In this document: piece after piece, positions 1-7,975 of the stretch | Numbering within the stretch: the stretch's first letter is position 1 | How the letters are laid out: each line of letters opens with the position of its first letter | DNA from: an uncultured Bacteroidales bacterium | Lineage (GTDB): Bacteria; Bacteroidota; Bacteroidia; Bacteroidales; UBA932 | Length of the DNA stretch: 11,564 nt | NCBI GenBank assembly: GCA_946406275.1 | Contig: CAMJJZ010000035.1 | Span: 1 to 11,564, forward strand | Direction of reading: 5' to 3' | Made by a program: the position numbers and the translations under genes | The notes under the pieces: generated by a model | The model's input: the letters and a program-made list of their open reading frames with translations, nothing else | Told to the model about the DNA's origin: nothing | Database searches by the model: none

Positions 1-467
1 AGGCCAAGGTTGTTTGCCAGTACGCGGGAACGGATCATGGTTTCCTGCTCACGGGCTATGGCGTCCTGCCAGCGCTGGATGTCGAAGGGACGGGCCTTGC
101 GGTAGATTTTCTTGAGTTCCTGCGTCTCAGGGTCTATGCCGCGGCACTTCATCTGGCGGCCTACGATGGGGCCGTCAAGGGTTACTATGCCAAGGTCATG
201 GCCCGTAGCGGCCTCAACCACCACCAGGTCTCCCATCTTGATGCTCTGGCCAGATGCATTTACGTAAATACCCTTCCTGGTATTCTTGAAACGCACCTCG
301 AAGTAATTGTTCCACTGCTCCTGGGGTATGCCCTTAAGAACGTCGTAGACCTCCAGCTTGCAGCATCCGGGCCTGTATTTTATCTGTTTTTCGAGCGTTT
401 CCTCGTCCACAGTTACGCTGCAACCGCGGAAACAGTCGAAATGGGTACTCTCGCTATCGTATTCCAT
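1..467 (-). CDS. ricT: RicT/YaaT-like PSP1-domain protein, 5' part (3' end outside window)
   Basis: The visible N-terminal 155 residues match the PSP1-domain family (Bacillus YaaT/RicT). In Firmicutes this protein joins a complex with iron-sulfur clusters that affects RNA processing; its job in Bacteroidota is not established. The core FEVRFKNTRKG followed by GDLVVVEAATGHDLGIV (about residues 62-100) is the conserved start of the PSP1 domain. Cysteines C12, C16, C35 and C36 precede it and could be cluster ligands, an inference. The ATG at 467 is the only in-frame ATG/GTG/TTG before a stop at 485-483. The gene starts inside the end of holB, overlapping it by 14 bases, which suggests translational coupling. 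The holB-ricT order is common in Bacteroidota. The C-terminal part, usually long and charged, lies beyond position 1. Confidence 0.88.
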   Translation of the reverse strand, partial: MEYDSESTHFDCFRGCSVTVDEETLEKQIKYRPGCCKLEVYDVLKGIPQEQWNNYFEVRFKNTRKGIYVNASGQSIKMGDLVVVEAATGHDLGIVTLDGPIVGRQMKCRGIDPETQELKKIYRKARPFDIQRWQDAIAREQETMIRSRVLANNLG

Positions 468-1443
468 AGGTATATATTTGACTTACCATGTCGGTAAAGA
501 TAATTTTCTGATTCACGTTCCGTTCCAGCAGCTGAAGGGCGCGGTCCAGGCTGCCCATGGCGTAGCGCGGGAAAGCCGGCTTTACGCCTGCGGCAATCTT
601 TGCCATGAGCTCTTCCCTTTCCGGCGCCACGGAGGCAAGGCGCGGCATCTTCTGCTGCAGCAGGAAGATGGAACGCAGTTCCTGCGATGCCAGCCTGCAG
701 AACGCCTTCTGCTGCTCCCTCACCTTGAGGTCCGCCAGGGCCTCTCCCGTCTCCAGCGCGCCCAGCATGTCCCGGGAAAGAACCGCCTGCATAAGGTCGT
801 AGAAAAGATCCAGCAGCACCGTATTTTCGGCGCTTTCCTCCGCATGCACTTCCCTCTCCGCTTCCGCGCTCAAGGGCATCACCCTCAGATGCAGGCAGCG
901 GGACGATATGGTTGTGAGAACTTTCTCAGGCGCATGCGTAATCATGGCGAAGAGCGTATTCTGCGGCGGCTCCTCCACCATTTTAAGGAGCGCATTTCCC
1001 GCGGCGGCGTTCATCTTTTCCGGCAGGTACAGCACCACCGTCCGGTAACCGCCTTCCACCGCCGACAGCGAAAGCCTGTCCAGTATGGAACGGGCCTCCA
1101 CCACGGAGATGTTCCCTTGCTTCCCTTCTATGCCTATAGCCTGGTAAAGCTCGTTCTCCTTGAAGTACGGATTTGCCAGCGCCAGTTCCCTGAAAGGCAC
1201 CGCAAACTGCAGTGACACAGGGTTTTTCTCCCCGGCCACGGGGAACACAAAGTGTATGTCCGGATGAATGAGCTTCTGCACCCTGGGCGACCCTCCGTAC
1301 AACTCCTCCAGGAAGTTAAGGACGATGGGAAAGGCTCCCGCGCCGTCCTCTTCATGGAACAGGATTGCATGCGGAACGCGTCCGCTTTCCACCATAGAGT
1401 GAAGGGCGGAGGTTACTTCAGTATTCCCGAAAACTCTTTGCAT
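454..1443 (-). CDS. holB: DNA polymerase III subunit delta-prime
   Basis: This 329-residue AAA+ protein is the delta-prime subunit of the clamp loader, which helps place the sliding clamp on primed DNA. It opens with VFGNTEV and RVPHAILF, where family members put the first helices and P-loop strand. GNALLKMVEEPP (about 149-160) is the strongly conserved sensor region, and TTISSRC (177-183) carries the SRC arginine motif that reaches the neighbouring subunit. The P-loop position reads HEEDGAGAF (30-38), with no GKT/GKS, in line with delta-prime usually not binding ATP. The family's four-cysteine zinc module, expected just after it, is absent: the chain goes from FLEELYGG straight to KLIHPDIHFVFPV. 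The start ATG overlaps the TGA of the upstream prenyl synthase by one base (TGATG). Length is slightly short for Bacteroidota homologues. Confidence 0.9.
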   Translation of the reverse strand: MQRVFGNTEVTSALHSMVESGRVPHAILFHEEDGAGAFPIVLNFLEELYGGSPRVQKLIHPDIHFVFPVAGEKNPVSLQFAVPFRELALANPYFKENELYQAIGIEGKQGNISVVEARSILDRLSLSAVEGGYRTVVLYLPEKMNAAAGNALLKMVEEPPQNTLFAMITHAPEKVLTTISSRCLHLRVMPLSAEAEREVHAEESAENTVLLDLFYDLMQAVLSRDMLGALETGEALADLKVREQQKAFCRLASQELRSIFLLQQKMPRLASVAPEREELMAKIAAGVKPAFPRYAMGSLDRALQLLERNVNQKIIFTDMVSQIYTYGIR

Positions 1444-2438
1444 CAGACATTACGGCTGCCCACATATCGGGCAAGTTTCGCAAGATACGATTTTTCCGGC
1501 GAATCTGAAAGAGTTGCAAGGTAGGAAATTGCTTTTTCGATGTAAAAATCCTGCTTCAGGGAGGCCTTGGCCACTCCGTCCTTCTCCATCACAAAGGCAC
1601 GGATCTCCGCGGCCAGCGCAGGATTGTCCATTACGGACTTTACTTTTTCACGTATGGCCGCGGCCTCCTGAGGCGTGGCCATCTCCAGCGCGCACAAAAG
1701 CGGCTGGGTTATCTTCTGCTCCAGAAGGTCTATGCCCACGGGCTTTCCAACCTCCGCTTCCGGGGCGGAATAGTCGAAGATATCGTCCTTGATCTGGAAC
1801 GCCAGGCCAAGGTTGCGGGCAAAGTTGGAAAGGGCAATCTCCACCCTTTCCGGAGCGCCTGCGGATACCGCCGCCGCCAGAGCCGAAGCCTCGAACAGCG
1901 ACGCCGTCTTGCAGTAGATGATCCTGAGGTAATCTTCCTCCGTGGTGGTGGCGTCCCCAGCCTTCTGGAGCTGCAGGATCTCACCCTCGGCCAGGTCTGA
2001 CAACGTTTTAGCGAAGATGCGTATCACGCGGTCCGCCTTTGACGATGAAGCCAGCACCACCTGCATGCACTTCACCAGCCAGTAGTCTCCTATGAGCACC
2101 GAAGCCTGGCCGTTAAGTATGGAGGAAACGGTTGGCGCTCCCCTACGCTGCTTGGCGTCGTCTACCACGTCGTCGTGCAGGAGGGTGGCGTTGTGAAGGA
2201 GCTCCGACGCCGCGGCAAAGCGGACGGAGTCCTCGTTTATGCTCCCGGCAGCGCCGGCACAGAGCAGCCCCAGCATGGGACGTAGCATCTTGCCGGGCCT
2301 CTTGCGGAGCATGTGGTTGGTTGCATTCAGAAGCTCTATGTCGCTCTGAAGGTAATCAACAATGAGGCGCTCCACCCGTTCTAAGTACGGATGGAGCGAC
2401 TCTTTGATCTCTGTGACTTGAGCCTTAGGCTTTTCCAT
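1443..2438 (-). CDS. Long-chain polyprenyl diphosphate synthase
   Basis: This trans-isoprenyl diphosphate synthase adds isopentenyl units to an allylic primer, most likely to make the side chain of menaquinone. Visible hallmarks are GKMLRP near residue 49, the first aspartate-rich motif DDVVD (about 89-93, within LLHDDVVDDAKQRRG) and the second motif DDIFD (about 218-222, within AFQIKDDIFDYS). The residue five before the first motif is alanine rather than an aromatic, which in this family goes with long products (octaprenyl-type) rather than farnesyl diphosphate; exact chain length cannot be read. The ATG at 2438 (331 residues) is preferred over an adjacent in-frame TTG at 2441. The gene begins 3 bases after the stop of the outer-membrane protein gene and ends overlapping holB by one base, so it sits inside one transcription unit. 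It could be named ispB or hepT-like. Confidence 0.9.
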   Translation of the reverse strand: MEKPKAQVTEIKESLHPYLERVERLIVDYLQSDIELLNATNHMLRKRPGKMLRPMLGLLCAGAAGSINEDSVRFAAASELLHNATLLHDDVVDDAKQRRGAPTVSSILNGQASVLIGDYWLVKCMQVVLASSSKADRVIRIFAKTLSDLAEGEILQLQKAGDATTTEEDYLRIIYCKTASLFEASALAAAVSAGAPERVEIALSNFARNLGLAFQIKDDIFDYSAPEAEVGKPVGIDLLEQKITQPLLCALEMATPQEAAAIREKVKSVMDNPALAAEIRAFVMEKDGVAKASLKQDFYIEKAISYLATLSDSPEKSYLAKLARYVGSRNV

Positions 2439-2441
2439 CAA

Positions 2442-3122
2442 TTAGAAGAGGAAGCCCAGGGTCACCTTGAAACCACTGTAGTTCTCGAGGTCCTTGTAGT
2501 TGTTGACGACTGCCTCTTTAGCCTTGTCGCTATTGAACTGACCTTCGTCGAACATCTGGCCAAGGTTGTTGAAGAACTCGAAGGAGAGCTGGAAGTGCTC
2601 AAGGAGCTCAAGGCCAGCGCCCACGGAGAAACCGTACTCGAGTTTGTTCTTGGCTTCCTCAAGATACTGGTCTGTACCTTCCTTGAGGACGTCTGCAGCA
2701 CCCTTGTACTCGCCTTCACCATTAATCAAGTAGCCAACGAAAGGCTTTGCGAAAACGAAGGGACGGAATGCAACGAGGTCAAGACCCCACTGGATGCCGA
2801 TTCCCAGCTCTGCAAAACCGCTCTTGGTGTTCCAGGAAGAGGTTTCAACTTCCTTACCGGAGCCAAGTGCATCGTAGGTTTCCTTAAGGTCTGCACCCTT
2901 GATCTGATAAAGGAGTTCCGGCTGGATAGCGAAACCGAGGGGGAGGGGGAGCTTGAGAGCTACACCAACATGATACTGGTCGATGCCGGACATGTTGTTC
3001 TCGATGTTCTCTTTGTCGATCTTAGCGGTGGAAGAAGTGACACCGGCTACGATACCGATCTGAGCATTGGCAACCACTACGGAAGCAAATGCAACTGCGA
3101 TGACAGCAAAAAATTTCTTCAT
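2442..3122 (-). CDS. PorT-type outer-membrane beta-barrel protein
   Basis: This 226-residue protein is probably a small outer-membrane beta-barrel. It starts with a clear signal peptide (MKKFFAVIAVAF, cleavage likely after ANA, about residue 20). The mature chain has alternating hydrophobic strands with glycine and aromatic residues, such as IQPELLYQIKGADL, SGFAELGIGIQWG and YGFSVGAGLELL, and ends in phenylalanine (KVTLGFLF), the usual terminal signal for barrel assembly. The general look fits the Bacteroidota outer-membrane beta-barrel (PorT/OmpA-like barrel) group, whose members have varied or unknown roles; no substrate can be inferred. It starts 6 bases after the trxA stop and ends 3 bases before the prenyl synthase ATG, so it is co-transcribed with both. 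Its length suggests about eight strands. Family placement is fairly sure, function unknown. Confidence 0.82.
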   Translation of the reverse strand: MKKFFAVIAVAFASVVVANAQIGIVAGVTSSTAKIDKENIENNMSGIDQYHVGVALKLPLPLGFAIQPELLYQIKGADLKETYDALGSGKEVETSSWNTKSGFAELGIGIQWGLDLVAFRPFVFAKPFVGYLINGEGEYKGAADVLKEGTDQYLEEAKNKLEYGFSVGAGLELLEHFQLSFEFFNNLGQMFDEGQFNSDKAKEAVVNNYKDLENYSGFKVTLGFLF

Positions 3123-3128
3123 GACAGG

Positions 3129-3443
3129 TTAGATATTTGAGTTAATTTTTTCTACTAAAACGTTCTTGGCCATTGCGCCCACGGTCTTGTCCACCACCTG
3201 GCCGTTCTTGAAGAACAGGAGGGTGGGGATGCTCATGATGCGGTACTGCATTGCAATCTGGTCTGCGTCGTCAACATTGACCTTGACCACGGAGATCTTG
3301 TCTGCCATTTCTTCTTCAACCTCATCAAGGATGGGAGAAAGCATGCGGCAGGGACCGCACCAGGTTGCCCAGAAGTCCACCACGACTAACTTGCTGTCCT
3401 GGAGGAGTTCCTGAAAGTTGGTATTTGTTGCTACTTTTGCCAT
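3129..3443 (-). CDS. trxA: Thioredoxin
   Basis: This is a 104-residue cytoplasmic thioredoxin, which reduces protein disulfides using electrons from thioredoxin reductase. The active site WCGPC is complete, with C29 and C32 inside VVDFWATWCGPCRM. The buried aspartate D23 and the cis-proline P73 (MSIPTLLFFKNG) are also in place, and the length is typical of a one-domain thioredoxin. There is no signal peptide when the ATG at 3443 (MAKVATNTNF) is used. An upstream in-frame ATG at 3467 would add eight residues but would lie across the predicted -7 promoter box at 3465-3472, so it is rejected. The gene appears to head the unit trxA, outer-membrane protein, prenyl synthase, holB, ricT; the next gene starts 6 bases after its stop. 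Confidence 0.95.
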   Translation of the reverse strand: MAKVATNTNFQELLQDSKLVVVDFWATWCGPCRMLSPILDEVEEEMADKISVVKVNVDDADQIAMQYRIMSIPTLLFFKNGQVVDKTVGAMAKNVLVEKINSNI

Positions 3444-3464
3444 AAATATCAATACTCTAGCATG

Positions 3465-3472
3465 CAAATATA
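3465..3472 (-). promoter_or_regulatory. Bacteroidetes-type -7 box for trxA
   Basis: The minus strand reads TATATTTG, a full match to the Bacteroidetes -7 consensus TAnnTTTG, 21 bases before the trxA ATG. A clear TTTG -33 partner was not seen. It lies in the 39-base gap after the PG0541-type gene, where no terminator hairpin is visible, so read-through from the efflux operon is also possible. Confidence 0.6.
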
Positions 3473-3482
3473 AGCATTTTTT

Positions 3483-3776
3483 TTATATAGCGTCTTCCAC
3501 AGGAAGAATATACGCCTTCATTCCAAGAAGAGGGTTTGACTTGTCAACTTCCCTCAAGCGCTCCAGGACCTTCTTTGCAAGGCCGTCTTCCATGACGGAA
3601 AACAGGGCGTGGTTCTGTGTGGGCCAGGCGTGGTTGCCAAGGTGCGGATCCCCGTCCAGGGTGCCTCTGCCGCCGGTTTCTTCCCACACTGTGTATCCCC
3701 TTTGACCCATTTCCTCAAGCAGGTTCACAATTTCCTGATTATAGGCCTGGTTGTACGCTACGAACAATGCTTTCAT
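3483..3776 (-). CDS. PG0541-family small protein linked to RND transporter
   Basis: This 97-residue protein resembles the PG0541 family, named after a Porphyromonas protein and usually found next to RND efflux permeases in Bacteroidota. It looks like a PII/ferredoxin-like alpha-beta fold: a first strand MKALFVAYNQ, helix EIVNLLEEMGQRG, strand YTVWEET, a long loop, then strand HALFSVMED, helix KKVLERLREVD and strand MKAYILPVE. The loop GGRGTLDGDPHLGNHAWP (about 35-52) is the family's conserved core and carries H45 and H49, with H56 just after; metal or ligand binding is possible but only an inference. There is no signal peptide or membrane segment, so it should be cytosolic. It begins 24 bases after the permease stop and is probably the last gene of the pump operon. 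Biochemical function is unknown. Confidence 0.83.
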   Translation of the reverse strand: MKALFVAYNQAYNQEIVNLLEEMGQRGYTVWEETGGRGTLDGDPHLGNHAWPTQNHALFSVMEDGLAKKVLERLREVDKSNPLLGMKAYILPVEDAI

Positions 3777-3800
3777 ACACGCTATTATTTTAGATGCATT

Positions 3801-6800
3801 TTACTTCCGATTCGTTTCAGCCCTCGCCGCTTTTTTTGCCTTTCTTCTTTCGATGTGTTCCGTTAAGCCACAGTAAAGTACGGGGATAAGGACAAGGGTG
3901 ATAAGGGTGGATATGGAAAGACCCCAGGCCACGGTGGTACCTAGACCGTTCCACATTTCAGCACCTTCTCCGCGTCCCAGGGCCATAGGCAGCATACCCA
4001 GGACGGTGGTGAGGGTGGTCATAAGGATAGGACGGAGACGGCTCCGGGCGGCGGTTACGGACGATTCCCTCACGCTCATTCCCCTCTCCTGGCAAAGGAT
4101 GGTATAGTCAATTAGCACGATACCGTTTTTCACCACGATACCCAGTAGGATGATGATACCCACCATGGACATCATGCCTATTGCCATATTTGCCAGCATG
4201 TTGCCCAGCGCCACGCCGGTGAAGGCGAACGGGATGGAGAACATGATAACGAACGGACCAAGGAAGGACTCGAACTGGGAGGCCATGACCATATACACCA
4301 GGATCACGATAAGCGCCACCAGCAGTATCAGGGAGCCGAACATCTCCTGCTGCTCCTCATAGTCTCCACTTATGGCGTAGGACAGTTCCGGAGGAAGCGG
4401 CTGCGCGGCAATCATGCGGTCAATCTCTTCCACAGCCTCCGACAGTGCGGTTCCGCGGGCCACCAGGCCGGTTGCCGATATGTATCGCTCGCGGTTCTTG
4501 CGCTGGATGGTGGGCGGGACCTTGGATTCCACCACGCGACCCAGGTCACGGACCCTGATTCCCTGCCCTGCGGCATTTGTGACCAGGATATTCTCGATAT
4601 CGTCCATGCTGCGGCGGAATTCCGGGGCGTAGCGCACGCGGATGTTGTACTCGTCACCGTCTTCCCTGAAGAAGGAGTTCACGGAGCCGCTCATTGCAGC
4701 GGAAACCGCGGCGGCAGCCATGGTTGACGTAAGGCCGTTCAGGGCCAGTTTTTCGCGGTCGAAGTCTACCTCGTATTCAGGGGTATAATCGTCACGGCCA
4801 AGGATTACCTGGGTGAATTTTCCGCTTTCCATCATCTGGGCGCGGTACTGCTTGGCCCAGGCTTCCGTTTCCTCAAAGTCGTAACCGTAGATTTCCAGCA
4901 CTACGCGGGATGCGCCGCCGGGCCCCATGCCGCCTTCAGTTACGTTGGCCTTGCGGAGTTCCGGGAAAAGCCTGAGGTCCGCGCGGACGACATCGGCAAT
5001 CTCCGATGTGGTGCGGAAGGGAATTCCCTTCTCCGCGGCCAGGGCCTTACGCTCCGTGACGGTGTGGACGTTTATGTTGAAGGAAACTATGTAGGAGCCG
5101 TTGGAACGCATGTTCGCAAAGGTGTTGCTGGCGTCCGGCTGGCCGAAGTTGTAGCTTATGACCTTTATCTCCGGGACGTCTTCCTGGATCTTTGCACAGA
5201 TTTCCGCGGCCACTTCACGCGTGACGTCCTGGGCCGTACCTATGGGAAGTTCCGCCGATATGCTCACGCGGCCCTGGTCCTGGGTGGGGAAATACTCCGT
5301 CTTCATCCTAGGAAGATAGATGGCCAGCACCACGGCGAATACCACGAAAGCAATGAGCATGACCAGTTTCTTGTGGTTCATGCACCAGGCTATGAAGCGG
5401 GAATAACCTGCGGAGAGGCCGTCCAGGAACTTGTTCACGGGGGTGAACATGATGTCGTGGAACTTGCTGGTCTTGCGGTCTTTCTTGAGAAGGAGCGCGC
5501 AGAGCATGGGAACCAGGGTGAGGGCGGCGGTTGTGGACACAATCATGATGATGGACACAATCCAGCCCAGCTGGCGGAACATCATGCCGGCCATGCCCTT
5601 GATCATGGTAAGGGGCAGGAACACGCACAGCATTGTGAGCGTGGAGGCGATGACGGAAATACCCACCTCCGCCGTGCCATGCACGGCCGCCTCTTTAGGC
5701 TTCTCTCCCCTCTCAATGTGCGAGGTGACGTTCTCCAGGACCACGATGGCATCGTCCACGACCATACCGATTGCGATGGACAGGGAGCTCATGGAGATGA
5801 TGTTGAGCGTGTTGCCGGAGAAGAAGAGGTACATCAGGGACGCCAGGAGGGCGATAGGGATACTCAGGACCACTATCAGGGTTCCCCTCCATCGTCCCAG
5901 GAACAGGAACACAACCAGCATAACCACCATGAAGGTGATGAGGATGGTCTCCAAAAGAGACTTGATGGTGTTGAGAATGTTTCTGGAGGAGTCAACTACC
6001 GTAGTGATCTGGATGTCTGACGGAAGGTTGTGCTCTATGGTGGCAAGGGCCTTCTTGACTTCCTTGATAACGTTCACCGTATTGTATCCGGACTGCTTCT
6101 GGATAACTATCTGGGCGCCGCGGGTGCCATTGGTGTAGGATTCCTGGGATTTCTCTTCCAGGCCGTCCTCAACGCGGGCTACGTCCTTTAGATACACTGC
6201 GCTGCCGCCGCGGTATCCCACCACAATGTCCAGCAGTTCCTGAGGATCCGCGAATTCCTTCTTGATACGCAGGGAGTAGGTGTTTGAGCCTATATCGATG
6301 CTGCCGGAAGGCACGTTGCGGTTCTCCGATGCTATTGTGGACGATATGCCGGTGATGGTGAGGCCGTATGCCTCAAGCTTGGTAGGGTCGCAGTAGACCT
6401 TGATTTCGCGGTTGGGGGCGCCGTTCACGGACACCGTACCCACGCCGGAAACGCGGGCCAGAGGGGTTGCCACGCGGTCTTCAAGTATCTTGTCCAGGGC
6501 ACTCACGCTCTGGTTAGCGGTACAGGCCAGGATCATGATGGGCATGTCATCGGCGCTGAACTTGAAGATGGTGGGGTTGGTGGCTCCGTCCGGGAGGGAG
6601 CTCTTTATCATGTCCAGCTTGTCGCGGACGTCGTTGGTGGCCACCTCTATGTCCACACCGTACTGGAACTCCAGGGTGAGGATGGACACGTTCTCCCTGG
6701 AGGAGGACGATACGTTCTTGAGGTTGGCTATGGAGTTGAGGGAGTTCTCCAGCAGCTTGGTGAGGTTGGTCTCCACGTCTTCCGCGCTGGCACCCTGGTA

Positions 6801-6950
6801 GGAGCTCATGACCATGATGGTATTGGACTCCATGTCCGGATAGTTGTCTACCGGAAGTTGCACAAGGGCGAACACGCCCATGATTGCAAACGCCAGGAAT
6901 AGCAGGGCGGTGGTTACAGGTTTGTTGACCGCTGTTCTGTAAAGGCTCAT
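3801..6950 (-). CDS. RND efflux permease, AcrB/HAE1 type
   Basis: This 1049-residue inner-membrane protein is the proton-driven pump of a tripartite multidrug exporter. Length and layout are standard: TM1 at about 12-32, a large periplasmic porter loop, a TM2-TM6 block from about 335, a second periplasmic loop and a final TM block ending in a basic tail. The proton-relay pair D399-D400 lies in SIAIGMVVDDAIVVLEN (TM4) and its partner lysine K941 in GIVVKNGIVLID (TM10), matching D407, D408 and K940 of E. coli AcrB. Two adjacent aspartates in TM4 favour the hydrophobe/amphiphile (HAE1) group over heavy-metal exporters. The start ATG overlaps the adaptor's stop in an ATGA, so translation is coupled. 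Substrate cannot be predicted: likely drugs, bile salts or other amphiphiles. No regulator gene is visible beside it. Confidence 0.96.
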   Translation of the reverse strand: MSLYRTAVNKPVTTALLFLAFAIMGVFALVQLPVDNYPDMESNTIMVMSSYQGASAEDVETNLTKLLENSLNSIANLKNVSSSSRENVSILTLEFQYGVDIEVATNDVRDKLDMIKSSLPDGATNPTIFKFSADDMPIMILACTANQSVSALDKILEDRVATPLARVSGVGTVSVNGAPNREIKVYCDPTKLEAYGLTITGISSTIASENRNVPSGSIDIGSNTYSLRIKKEFADPQELLDIVVGYRGGSAVYLKDVARVEDGLEEKSQESYTNGTRGAQIVIQKQSGYNTVNVIKEVKKALATIEHNLPSDIQITTVVDSSRNILNTIKSLLETILITFMVVMLVVFLFLGRWRGTLIVVLSIPIALLASLMYLFFSGNTLNIISMSSLSIAIGMVVDDAIVVLENVTSHIERGEKPKEAAVHGTAEVGISVIASTLTMLCVFLPLTMIKGMAGMMFRQLGWIVSIIMIVSTTAALTLVPMLCALLLKKDRKTSKFHDIMFTPVNKFLDGLSAGYSRFIAWCMNHKKLVMLIAFVVFAVVLAIYLPRMKTEYFPTQDQGRVSISAELPIGTAQDVTREVAAEICAKIQEDVPEIKVISYNFGQPDASNTFANMRSNGSYIVSFNINVHTVTERKALAAEKGIPFRTTSEIADVVRADLRLFPELRKANVTEGGMGPGGASRVVLEIYGYDFEETEAWAKQYRAQMMESGKFTQVILGRDDYTPEYEVDFDREKLALNGLTSTMAAAAVSAAMSGSVNSFFREDGDEYNIRVRYAPEFRRSMDDIENILVTNAAGQGIRVRDLGRVVESKVPPTIQRKNRERYISATGLVARGTALSEAVEEIDRMIAAQPLPPELSYAISGDYEEQQEMFGSLILLVALIVILVYMVMASQFESFLGPFVIMFSIPFAFTGVALGNMLANMAIGMMSMVGIIILLGIVVKNGIVLIDYTILCQERGMSVRESSVTAARSRLRPILMTTLTTVLGMLPMALGRGEGAEMWNGLGTTVAWGLSISTLITLVLIPVLYCGLTEHIERRKAKKAARAETNRK

Positions 6951-7975
6951 AACACGTTCACCTTTATGCCGTCCTTAAGAGTTGTCTGGCCCTTTGTAAC
7001 CACCTTCTGGCCGTCCTGGAGGCCTTCCAGGATTTCGTAGGTCTGGCCCAGATGGCGGCCAAGGGTTACGGGAACGTAGCTTACCGTGCTGTCATCGTTC
7101 AGGACATACACGAACCTCTGGCCGGTGCCTTCCATGCGGACCACGGCGTTGTCCGGAACCACCACGTGGCTAAGGGAACCGAAGTCCACGGTGACGCGGG
7201 CGTACATTCCCGGACGGAGGGCGCGGTCGCTGTTGGGGACCAGGACCTCGGCCTTGAAGGTGTGCGTGGCGGCGTCGATGGTTGGATACAGGCGCTCCAC
7301 CCTGCCGTTGAAGGTGCGGCCCGGGAGGGCGTCCACGGTGAGTTTTACGCCATCGCCCTTCTTGATCTTTGTATATTCACTTTCGGATATACCCACGAGC
7401 ATCTTCACGGGGCATACCTGCTGCACGGTGAAGATGGGGGCGCTCATGGAGAACATGTCTCCCTGGTCGAAGTTACGGGCCGTGACGTAGCCGGTAATGG
7501 GGCTGCGGAGGATGGTGTTCTCCTTCACGTTCTCGTAATTGGTCTTGCGCACCTTGTAGTTGAGTTCCGCGGCCTCGTAGTCGCTCTGGGCAACGCCGCC
7601 CTGCTGGTACAGGGTCTGGAGGCGCTTGAACTCCGCCTCGTCATTGCGCACCTGAAGCTCAAGCTGCTGCATCTGAAGGCGGTCCATCTCTGCAAGTATC
7701 TGACCCTTGGACACATAGTCCCCTACCTCAACGTTTATCTTGCGTATGCGGCCTGCGCTCTGTGGCATTATGTTGTTCACGGCATAGGCCTCGATGGTGG
7801 AGGAATACACGCTTTCCTGAGGGACGGACTTGGTCTGGGCCTCAGTGATCTCTACGTTGGGGACTGCGGGAGCGGCGGCCATTGCGCCCGGCCCCTGCTG
7901 CTGCGTCTTTCCCTGATTGCCTGCGCAGGAGACCGCAGCGGCCACCGCCAGCACTGTGAATAAGCTTCTATTCAT
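6947..7975 (-). CDS. RND efflux periplasmic adaptor (membrane-fusion lipoprotein)
   Basis: This 342-residue protein joins the inner-membrane pump to the outer-membrane channel. The N-terminus MNRSLFTVLAVAAAVSC ends in a lipobox (AVSC, C17), so it should be lipidated by Lgt, encoded nearby. The HlyD/AcrA-type halves of the lipoyl-like domain are visible: NIMPQSAGRIRKINVEVGD at about 68-86 and SPITGYVTARNFDQGD at about 159-174. Between them is a coiled-coil hairpin rich in Q, E and K (roughly 95-155). A beta-barrel and membrane-proximal domain follow (RPGMYARVTVDFG, then GLQDGQKVVTKGQTTL), ending at GIKVNVL. The hairpin is short compared with AcrA, usual for Bacteroidota members. The start overlaps the TolC-type gene by 8 bases and the stop overlaps the permease by 4. 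Identification is firm, substrate unknown. Confidence 0.95.
   Translation of the reverse strand: MNRSLFTVLAVAAAVSCAGNQGKTQQQGPGAMAAAPAVPNVEITEAQTKSVPQESVYSSTIEAYAVNNIMPQSAGRIRKINVEVGDYVSKGQILAEMDRLQMQQLELQVRNDEAEFKRLQTLYQQGGVAQSDYEAAELNYKVRKTNYENVKENTILRSPITGYVTARNFDQGDMFSMSAPIFTVQQVCPVKMLVGISESEYTKIKKGDGVKLTVDALPGRTFNGRVERLYPTIDAATHTFKAEVLVPNSDRALRPGMYARVTVDFGSLSHVVVPDNAVVRMEGTGQRFVYVLNDDSTVSYVPVTLGRHLGQTYEILEGLQDGQKVVTKGQTTLKDGIKVNVL

Noticed and set aside
358..1215. Plus-strand open frame of 285 codons opposite holB and ricT
   Set aside because: No family resemblance, high in R, H and Q, and opposite two well-supported genes.
2439..2441. TTG as start codon of the polyprenyl synthase
   Set aside because: An ATG follows immediately at 2438, and the TTG directly abuts the preceding stop; the ATG is the simpler start.
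5064..6020. Long open frame of 318 codons on the plus strand inside the RND permease gene
   Set aside because: It is antisense to a strongly supported permease; its product is rich in H, D, E and G without recognisable domains, as expected from the mirror of a GC-biased codon pattern.
7052..7963. Plus-strand open frame of 303 codons opposite the adaptor gene
   Set aside because: It mirrors the codon bias of the adaptor and has no start context or domain signal.
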